Assembly: GCA_937863195.1 (NCBI GenBank)
Contig: CALMET010000012.1
Coordinates: forward strand, 1-6,570
DNA length: 6,570 bases
DNA from: an uncultured bacterium
Lineage (GTDB): Bacteria > Patescibacteria > ABY1 > SG8-24 > 2-12-FULL-60-25
Direction: 5' to 3'
Every line of letters starts with the position of its first letter. The stretch's first letter is position 1. The translations under genes and the position numbers were made by a program. Below are positions 1-4,416 of this stretch, in pieces. Under the pieces are notes generated by a model. The model was not told the DNA's origin. It ran no database searches and was given only the letters and a program-made list of their open reading frames with translations.

Positions 1-159
1 AAGTTGGATGTCGATGCTGCACAGCACATCGCCATGGAGTACCGCGTCCTCTCACTCCCAACATCGATCATTTTTAAAAACGGCGAAGTCGTTGAAAAGT
101 TTGTTGGCGCCATGACCAAAGAAGCGCTCAAAGAAAAGCTCGCAGCTTATATCAATTAA
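1..159 (+). CDS. trxA: Thioredoxin, C-terminal fragment (gene starts before the window)
   Basis: The frame is open from the first base and gives 52 residues before a TAA stop. The fragment contains the thioredoxin-fold segment around the cis-proline: a Y-R-V-L-S-L-P-T-S stretch with Pro at fragment residue 20 and Thr at 21, followed by a strand with F-K-N-G and a helix ending in A-A-Y-I-N. This matches the second half of thioredoxins of about 105 residues. The active-site Cys-Gly-Pro-Cys lies upstream of the window and cannot be checked. Thioredoxin reduces protein disulfides in the cytoplasm and is itself reduced by thioredoxin reductase, which is the next gene. The nine-base gap to trxB implies one operon. 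A thioredoxin-fold relative such as a co-chaperone fusion cannot be excluded without the N-terminus, but the short standard ending and the trxB neighbour favour plain thioredoxin. Confidence 0.88.
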   Translation, partial: KLDVDAAQHIAMEYRVLSLPTSIIFKNGEVVEKFVGAMTKEALKEKLAAYIN

Positions 160-168
160 GTTTTTTGT

Positions 169-1086
169 ATGCGCGATGTGATTATTGTTGGTTCGGGTCC
201 TGCTGGTTGGACGGCGGCGGTTTATGCTGCGCGTGCAGAATTGAAGCCGATCGTGTTTGAAGGCAATGAGCCTGGCGGTCAGCTGATGACCACGACCGAA
301 GTCGAAAATTTCCCGGGTTTTCAAAAGGGGATTCTTGGCCCGGAGTTAATGGCTGAGATGCGCGCTCAAGCCGCACGTTTTGAAACTGAGATCATCTCAA
401 AACACGTTGATTCGATTAAGCAAATTGAAGGTGGTTTTGAAGTGGTAGCCGGGGGTGAATCCTACCAATCAAAAACGGTTATTCTCTCAACGGGCGCAAC
501 AGCGCGTCGTATCGGTCTCGAATCCGAAAAAGCCCTTTACGGCAAAGGTGTGAGCGCCTGTGCGACATGTGATGGTTTTTTCTTTCGCGGCAAAAAAGTC
601 ATTGTTGTTGGTGGCGGCGACAGTGCCATGGAAGAGGCAAGTTTCTTAACGCGTTTTGCTGAAGAGGTACATATCGTACACCGTCGCGATAGTTTTAAGG
701 CCTCAAAAATCATGCAAGAACGCGCCTTGAATAACCCAAAGATCAAAGTGATTTGGAATAGTGAAGTGATTGAGATCTTAGGTGTAGAGCAAGAGATGGT
801 GAGTGGCGTTAAATTAAAAAACACCCAAACGGGTGAGGTGAGCGAGATGGCGATCGACGGTGTCTTTGCCGCCATTGGTCACGAGCCAAATGTGAAGCTG
901 GTTGATGGCTTGGTGGATCTAGATGAGAACCGCTATGTCAAAACGGTACCGGGTACAAGCCTTACTAATATCCCAGGTCTCTTTGCTTGTGGGGATGTTC
1001 AAGACTCTCGCTACCGTCAGGCGGTAACAGCGGCGGGATCTGGTTGCATGGCCGCATTAGACGCAGAAAAATACCTCGCGCATTAA
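169..1086 (+). CDS. trxB: Thioredoxin-disulfide reductase (NADPH, FAD)
   Basis: This is a complete 305-residue flavoprotein of the low-molecular-weight TrxB type, close to the usual 305-320. It transfers electrons from NADPH through FAD and a redox disulfide to thioredoxin in the cytoplasm. The sequence shows the N-terminal FAD motif G-S-G-P-A-G (residues 8-13), an E-P-G-G-Q-L segment, and the redox-active Cys131-Ala-Thr-Cys134 followed by D-G-F-F-F. The NADPH-domain motif is G-G-G-D-S-A at about 148-153, and H171-R-R-D174 fits NADPH rather than NADH preference. The C-terminal FAD motif is A-C-G-D with Gly275-Asp276, followed by the typical R-Q-A-V-T-A-A-G-S-G-C-M-A-A ending. Trp replaces the more common Tyr after the first FAD glycines. 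The ATG gives the expected short N-terminus. The nine bases before it are T-rich (gttttttgt) and hold no Shine-Dalgarno, so translation probably depends on coupling to trxA. Confidence 0.97.
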   Translation: MRDVIIVGSGPAGWTAAVYAARAELKPIVFEGNEPGGQLMTTTEVENFPGFQKGILGPELMAEMRAQAARFETEIISKHVDSIKQIEGGFEVVAGGESYQSKTVILSTGATARRIGLESEKALYGKGVSACATCDGFFFRGKKVIVVGGGDSAMEEASFLTRFAEEVHIVHRRDSFKASKIMQERALNNPKIKVIWNSEVIEILGVEQEMVSGVKLKNTQTGEVSEMAIDGVFAAIGHEPNVKLVDGLVDLDENRYVKTVPGTSLTNIPGLFACGDVQDSRYRQAVTAAGSGCMAALDAEKYLAH

Positions 1087-1095
1087 CTCAAGAAA

Positions 1096-1233
1096 CAAAA
1101 AAGACAGCGACTTAAGCAATCCGCATTCAAGAAATCTTTCTATAGGGGAGAGCGAGTCGTGAGACCTGCGGCACCCTACGCAAAGATTCCATGCTTGTCG
1201 TGAACGCGGATTGCTTAAATAGCTGTCGAACGT
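1096..1233 (-). ncRNA. Probable structured small RNA, 6S-like architecture
   Basis: On the minus strand a near-consensus promoter is followed by about 138 bases that can fold into one long rod ending in a U-run. The closing stem pairs 1222-1227 with 1103-1108 (6 bp), then has a 3x3 internal loop, then pairs 1206-1218 with 1112-1124 (13 perfect bp). A bubble follows, with 17 bases on the 5' side (1205-1189) and about 8 on the 3' side (1132-1125). Next come a 7-bp helix (1182-1188 with 1133-1139), a small internal loop, a 5-bp helix (1174-1178 with 1143-1147), and an apical hairpin near 1156-1165. Promoter, closing stem, central bubble, terminal stem and U-tract are the known architecture of 6S RNA, which binds sigma70 RNA polymerase. 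It is shorter than typical 6S (about 180 bases), and I see no conserved sequence that proves the class. SRP RNA was considered and its apical signature is absent. The RNA runs tail-to-tail with trxB. Ends are estimated from promoter and U-run. Confidence is fairly high that it is an RNA gene and low to moderate that it is 6S. Confidence 0.62.
1097..1124 (-). terminator. 3' end of small RNA: closing-stem arm plus U6 tract
   Basis: On the minus strand the 3' arm of the closing stem (1124-1103, pairing with 1206-1227) runs directly into six T residues (1102-1097) and then GTTT. A GC-containing stem followed at once by a U-run is the form of an intrinsic terminator, although here the stem arms are about 80 bases apart and enclose the rest of the RNA. 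Read on the plus strand the U-run becomes an A-run before the stem, so this element does not look like a trxB terminator. Confidence 0.5.
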
Positions 1234-1240
1234 GACGTGG

Positions 1241-1269
1241 AGTATACATGAAGAGACCTATTCTGTCAA
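1241..1269 (-). promoter_or_regulatory. Near-consensus sigma70-type promoter for the small RNA
   Basis: Read on the minus strand, the -35 box is a perfect TTGACA (1269-1264), the spacer is exactly 17 bases (1263-1247), and the -10 box is TATACT (1246-1241, five of six consensus). The start point expected six to eight bases downstream falls near A1233, a few bases before the closing stem of the small RNA. The region just upstream (about 1270-1295) contains A/T-rich patches that could help polymerase binding. No protein frame begins downstream on this strand before the trxB 3' end, so the promoter must serve an RNA. It is the strongest promoter match noted in the window. Confidence 0.75.
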
Positions 1270-1276
1270 GAGTAGG
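1257..1276. promoter_or_regulatory. 20-base dyad overlapping the small-RNA -35 box (possible operator)
   Basis: Eight-base arms CCTATTCT and AGAGTAGG flank a four-base centre (GTCA). Seven of the eight pairs are exact and one is a G-T mismatch. The -35 hexamer at 1264-1269 lies at the middle of the dyad, which would suit a repressor site. It could equally be a small hairpin in a trxB read-through transcript, or chance. Confidence 0.3.
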
Positions 1277-1295
1277 GCTTAACTTGGCCAAATTT

Positions 1296-1316
1296 GCCCC
1301 CTTTCGGGGGCTTTTT
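1296..1316 (+). terminator. Intrinsic terminator between the trxB side and the VanW gene
   Basis: A perfect 6-bp stem GCCCCC/GGGGGC (1296-1301 with 1306-1311) closes a TTTC loop and is followed by five T residues on the plus strand. It ends plus-strand transcription coming from trxB. The minus-strand VanW gene stops at 1318, so its transcript meets the same hairpin immediately. On that strand the trailing sequence is AAATTT, a weaker U-run, so termination may be bidirectional but is better for plus. Confidence 0.85.
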
Positions 1317-1317
1317 C

Positions 1318-3180
1318 TTAATCGGCGAGGGGAGCGGTAACCTCAGAAGTATCGACAGGTTCGGTGATAGCGGCAACGCCAATCAAACAAACAGCACCCC
1401 AAGGACGATAAACGCTTACAAAGCGCTCAGAGCTGGTCGTGCCATCGCCGTAGGTAACGGTATAGTCGACATGGGCGCTAGCGCCGGCATGTGCTGATTC
1501 TGTACAGCGCTTTTGGCCTGGGGCGAGATCGGTTGTTTCGATATATTTTGTTGCCGGTGCTGGGACGATATTGTAAGCGCCTGAAAGCTTTTGTTCGGCT
1601 TTGCGACCATCATCGGTGCCCCAGATCGAGAAATGAAGCGCATCGCCCTTCATCTCGGCCGTGATCAAAATATGGGCGGAGGTATCGTTTTTGAATCTGA
1701 AATCAGGAGATGGTTCGTAGATCGTTGCATCTGTACCGATAGGCTCATAGTAGCGAACACGGTAGCTATGGTTGCGGCGTTCGGTAATCTTAAGGCCTGC
1801 CGCCATCGCCGCTCTGAATGATGTTGAGCCTACCTGACAAAGGCCACCACCATACTCGGGGACGGTTTTATCACCTTTGATCACGAGTTCAGGCAACCAT
1901 CCATTTGCGCCATTAATATCACCCAACGCCTGAAGTTGAGAGAATTCTTCACCCGGAGCAATCAAAATACCGTTCATCTTATCTTTGCCCATGGCAATGT
2001 TTTTACGGCGATTCGCAGGGGATCCATCAAAATAGGAGCTTCCAACGCCAAGCAAGTCGTGAATGCCAAGACGTACGGCATCAGCGCCGTCGATGCGTGG
2101 CGTTGAGCGGGCGAGGCTAACGGAGACGGCTTTTCTTGTGGTCGTTGTGTTAAAGCTCTCTAGAATAAGCTTAGCAGTAGCGGCGCCATCAACGGCCACA
2201 CCTTCTGTTGGAGGTGTGAATGTTTTAATGGTGTTATTGCTATTTAATTCAAGAAAGCCGTTTTTTGCCTCGCGCAATAATGACGCGGCAGGCTTTTCAA
2301 GGGTGCTGATAATCGCCTCAGGTGAAAGCGTGAGCTCGTAGCCTGTGGGTGTAGAGGTGGCGGTGAGCCATTCAGCTAAGGTGCTGGTAGTGACGGTATA
2401 GGGCGTGCGGTCAATCAAAAGAGCAACAGGGGCCTTATTCAATAGTTCTGGAGCTCGGGTAATGAGAGGCTCGAGCTGAGCCTTTGTGACGCGTGGTAAT
2501 AACTCAGTGCTCACAATGGTAATCGGCTGATACTCCATGCGAGCGGTCATGGCCGCCCAGGCAGCGACTGCGCCGTCAATATCAGCGGTAATCCCAATAG
2601 TCTCTGGTTCAACGGTGATGATCGGTGTTGAGCCGCTGGTGGCGGTCGCTACAAGGCGTGCATCACGAGCAGGAGAAAGCTGGGGCTCGAGCGAAGTGCT
2701 AAGCTGTTTTTTAAGAAGTTCAGCAGCGCCCTCGCATGGGATATCAATGCGTTTTGGAGACAGGGTCATGCGGACGCGTTCGAAGGCATTCAAGACAAAG
2801 CCTCGACCACGACCGCTTTCAAAAGCGGCCTTAATGGCAATATCCGGACGGCAATCAAGGAGGTCGGTAGCGACATCTGGGTCTTCAAGCGGTACCGAAG
2901 TGCGTGAAAGGGTATACGTTTTTTGTCGAAATTGAAAAACAAAGCCATTGCGCGTGGCGGTGTCGATAGAATCTTCGATAAGCGCATGGGCTTTTTCGTA
3001 AGATAATCCGTCTAAACGGTCGTTGCCGACGATGACACCAGGGAGGACCCGTCCCTCAAAGACCTTGTCATAGGTATAGGCGGCGACAAAGCCGGTGGCC
3101 GAGAGGGCGAGGGCGAGCCCTCCTACAATGGCAATAACATAGACGGTCTTCAAAAAGACCGAAGAGATCGACTCTTTCAT
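1318..3180 (-). CDS. VanW-family membrane-anchored cell-envelope protein
   Basis: This 620-residue protein begins with a short charged N-terminus and one hydrophobic segment (about residues 13-35), so most of it should lie outside the membrane. Two stretches resemble the YoaR-type putative peptidoglycan-binding domain that accompanies VanW: a weaker one around 50-160 and a clearer one around 250-345, ending in a T-I-K-T-F-T-P-P-T-E-G segment. The VanW domain spans about 375-525 and is recognised by A-P-G-E-E-F-S (408-414), E-Y-G-G-G-L-C-Q-V-G-S-T (442-453) and the later R-R-N-H-S-Y segment. A C-terminal beta-rich region (about 545-600) has Y-R-P-W and two cysteines (559, 598) that could pair. 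VanW was named from vancomycin-resistance clusters, but its biochemical role is unresolved, and nothing here indicates antibiotic resistance. It lies 51 bases after hsp20 on the same strand. No Shine-Dalgarno precedes the ATG. Confidence 0.9.
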   Translation of the reverse strand: MKESISSVFLKTVYVIAIVGGLALALSATGFVAAYTYDKVFEGRVLPGVIVGNDRLDGLSYEKAHALIEDSIDTATRNGFVFQFRQKTYTLSRTSVPLEDPDVATDLLDCRPDIAIKAAFESGRGRGFVLNAFERVRMTLSPKRIDIPCEGAAELLKKQLSTSLEPQLSPARDARLVATATSGSTPIITVEPETIGITADIDGAVAAWAAMTARMEYQPITIVSTELLPRVTKAQLEPLITRAPELLNKAPVALLIDRTPYTVTTSTLAEWLTATSTPTGYELTLSPEAIISTLEKPAASLLREAKNGFLELNSNNTIKTFTPPTEGVAVDGAATAKLILESFNTTTTRKAVSVSLARSTPRIDGADAVRLGIHDLLGVGSSYFDGSPANRRKNIAMGKDKMNGILIAPGEEFSQLQALGDINGANGWLPELVIKGDKTVPEYGGGLCQVGSTSFRAAMAAGLKITERRNHSYRVRYYEPIGTDATIYEPSPDFRFKNDTSAHILITAEMKGDALHFSIWGTDDGRKAEQKLSGAYNIVPAPATKYIETTDLAPGQKRCTESAHAGASAHVDYTVTYGDGTTSSERFVSVYRPWGAVCLIGVAAITEPVDTSEVTAPLAD

Positions 3181-3188
3181 ATTCGCTT

Positions 3189-3217
3189 AGAGTACAAGGT
3201 CTTTTCGTTTATGGCTA
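3189..3217 (-). promoter_or_regulatory. Weak candidate promoter just upstream of the VanW gene
   Basis: On the minus strand, TAGCCA (3217-3212, four of six matches to the -35 consensus), a 17-base spacer and TACTCT (3194-3189) stand eight bases before the ATG. This spacing matches the hsp20 promoter and would give an almost leaderless transcript. The match is modest, and the gene could instead be read from the hsp20 promoter. Confidence 0.25.
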
Positions 3218-3231
3218 GCGGTAGAAGTGGA

Positions 3232-3612
3232 TTACTTCGTACGGATTTGAATGGTTTTGGTGGTGTGCCGAATCGGAAGCCGGATTTCGAGGATACCGTC
3301 CTTCATGCTGGCGATCGCATGGTCGGCGTCAACGTCTAAAGGCAACACAAGCGAGCGGCTGAAGGCGCCCCAATAACACTCGCGATGAAACCAGTCTTCG
3401 TCGCCGATTTCTTGCTGTTCTTTGCGTTCGCCACGGATGGTGAGCAGGTCACCGTCCAACGCTAAAGACAGGTCTTCGGCTTTGATGCCGGCAGCACTCG
3501 AACGGATAACGAGCTGCTCGCCATCACGATAGACATCGACATGAAGCTCACCTTCGGCAGGCTGTTCGAGCCAACCGCGTTCATCAGGAGAAAGAGCGAA
3601 GAGATCTTGCAT
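3232..3612 (-). CDS. Small heat-shock protein, Hsp20/alpha-crystallin family
   Basis: This 126-residue cytoplasmic holdase chaperone keeps unfolding proteins soluble without using ATP. The alpha-crystallin domain covers about residues 22-113. It shows H-V-D-V-Y-R-D-G-E at the start, A-G-I-K-A-E-D-L (41-48, where most relatives have P-G-hydrophobic), L-L-T-I-R-G-E-R (56-63), and the signature G-I-L-E-I-R-L-P (106-113). The I-Q-I triplet at 121-123 near the C-terminus is the I-x-I motif that docks neighbouring subunits during oligomer assembly. The N-terminal arm is short (about 20 residues), giving a compact member of the family. The ATG is preceded by a promoter only eight bases away and by no Shine-Dalgarno. 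The downstream gene on this strand is the VanW protein, which may be co-transcribed. No CIRCE element is present upstream. Confidence 0.95.
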   Translation of the reverse strand: MQDLFALSPDERGWLEQPAEGELHVDVYRDGEQLVIRSSAAGIKAEDLSLALDGDLLTIRGERKEQQEIGDEDWFHRECYWGAFSRSLVLPLDVDADHAIASMKDGILEIRLPIRHTTKTIQIRTK

Positions 3613-3636
3613 AGGTTGCCAGTATACCGCGAACCT
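3613..3636. promoter_or_regulatory. 24-base imperfect palindrome centred on the hsp20 -10 box (candidate operator)
   Basis: Outer arms AGGTT (3613-3617) and AACCT (3632-3636) and a central palindrome GTATAC (3622-3627) share one symmetry axis at 3624.5. Nine of the twelve position pairs are complementary. The -10 hexamer lies in the centre and the left arm touches the start codon, where a bound dimer would block polymerase. It does not match the CIRCE or HAIR heat-shock operators. No regulator gene is visible in the window. Confidence 0.4.
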
Positions 3637-3649
3637 TGTATGTTGATAA
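3621..3649 (-). promoter_or_regulatory. hsp20 promoter, sigma70-like, adjacent to the start codon
   Basis: On the minus strand, TTATCA (3649-3644, four of six), a 17-base spacer and TATACT (3626-3621, five of six) precede the hsp20 ATG (3612-3610). Only eight bases separate the -10 box from the ATG, so the expected transcript begins within a base or two of the start codon. Confidence 0.6.
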
Positions 3650-3659
3650 GTCGGCTTAT
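3646..3659. promoter_or_regulatory. Short palindrome ATAAG-N4-CTTAT between the divergent promoters
   Basis: Perfect five-base arms (3646-3650 and 3655-3659) flank TCGG. The left arm overlaps the hsp20 -35 box (3644-3649), and the site lies upstream of the plus-strand promoter at 3685. A regulator here could affect both directions. Five-base arms are short enough to occur by chance. Confidence 0.22.
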
Positions 3660-3684
3660 TGAGCTAGATTGAGAGCCGTTTGCA

Positions 3685-3693
3685 TGATACTAT
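3685..3693 (+). promoter_or_regulatory. Extended -10 promoter for the TSP3-protein operon
   Basis: TGATACTAT is an extended -10 element (TG, one base, TACTAT; hexamer four of six). It ends six bases before the ATG at 3700, so the predicted first transcribed base is the A of the start codon. No good -35 box lies at the right distance, which extended -10 promoters tolerate. There is no Shine-Dalgarno. Confidence 0.45.
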
Positions 3694-3699
3694 CTTTCT

Positions 3700-4410
3700 A
3701 TGTCCCTTGTGCCGATTGAGCGGCTGCGAACCCAGTGGCAAGAACTCCCGCAAGAGAGTCGTTTTGCCATCGGGATTTTATGTTTTGTTGGTATTGGTGT
3801 GCTCGGTTTTTCTGCCGCGTATTTGCGTTTAAGAATCACCGGGCCTTTTTATGTGCCGCTCGCAGCGGTGCGTCAATCAACCGCACAGTACAACGAACTC
3901 TTGGCGCAAAATAACCAAGATCTTGAGTTACGCAAAAAAGATACCGATCGTGATGGGTTAAATGATTATAGTGAGTTAAAGATTTATAAAACATCACCCT
4001 ATCTCGCCGACTCTGATTCTGATGGTATGCCGGATGCGCTCGAGATCGCGCAGGGCCAAGATCCAAATTGTCCTAAAGGACAACAGTGCATACAGGGCTT
4101 GAATCAAAACAGAATCACCACCTCAACGAATAGCGACCTCTTGGTTAGCGAGGCTGACAATCCGGTTGAACAGTTCATTCTGACAGCCCCTGAGCCAAGT
4201 ACCTTGTCTACAGCAGAAAAGAGAGCGTATCTCATACAAACGGGCTATGTCACCCAGGCCGAGTTAGAAGAATTACCCGATACTCAAATTAGCGAGGTGT
4301 ACCAAGTCGCTTATGACGAAGTGCTCGCAATCAGAGAAAGACTTCAGGGATCCGCTACATCAACCGGTGCGACGCCAAGTTCAACCCAAGCAACTACAAC
4401 CACCCCCTAA
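3700..4410 (+). CDS. Membrane-anchored protein with thrombospondin type 3-like calcium loops
   Basis: This 236-residue protein has a short N-terminus, one transmembrane segment (about 21-43) and a mostly external remainder. Residues 81-92 (Asp81, Asp83, Asp85, Gly86, Asp89, Glu92) and 104-115 (Asp104, Asp106, Asp108, Gly109, Asp112, Glu115) form two acidic D-x-D-x-D-G loops. These are typical of bacterial thrombospondin type 3 repeats, which bind calcium. Directly after them Cys124 and Cys130 (C-x5-C) may form a disulfide. The region 160-215 is predicted helical and the last 20 residues are rich in Thr and Ser. The next gene starts six bases after the stop, so the two are almost certainly co-transcribed, and both are exported with closely spaced cysteine pairs. 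The function is not known. A surface scaffold or an accessory of a pilus or secretion complex is possible, but nothing here proves it. Confidence 0.85.
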   Translation: MSLVPIERLRTQWQELPQESRFAIGILCFVGIGVLGFSAAYLRLRITGPFYVPLAAVRQSTAQYNELLAQNNQDLELRKKDTDRDGLNDYSELKIYKTSPYLADSDSDGMPDALEIAQGQDPNCPKGQQCIQGLNQNRITTSTNSDLLVSEADNPVEQFILTAPEPSTLSTAEKRAYLIQTGYVTQAELEELPDTQISEVYQVAYDEVLAIRERLQGSATSTGATPSSTQATTTTP

Positions 4411-4416
4411 CCTGCT

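Noticed and set aside
1103..1227. Terminal inverted repeats of a miniature mobile element
   Set aside because: The repeat arms coincide with a promoter on one side and a U-tract on the other, which explains them as an RNA closing stem. No convincing target-site duplication flanks the arms.
1103..1227. Plus-strand small RNA or trxB terminator
   Set aside because: I found no convincing plus-strand promoter before it, and the right arm is followed on that strand by GAACGTG rather than a U-run. Promoter and U-run both point to the minus strand.
1096..1233. SRP RNA, tmRNA or RNase P RNA
   Set aside because: The apical loop lacks the GGAA-type SRP signature, there is no tRNA-like end or tag frame for tmRNA, and it is far too short for RNase P RNA and lacks its core motifs.
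1591..2935. Plus-strand reading frames opposite the VanW gene
   Set aside because: They lie fully inside a well-supported gene on the other strand and encode low-complexity sequences without recognisable domains.
1318..3180. Vancomycin-resistance gene
   Set aside because: VanW-family proteins are widespread in bacteria without glycopeptide resistance, and no vanH/A/X, vanR or vanS genes are nearby.
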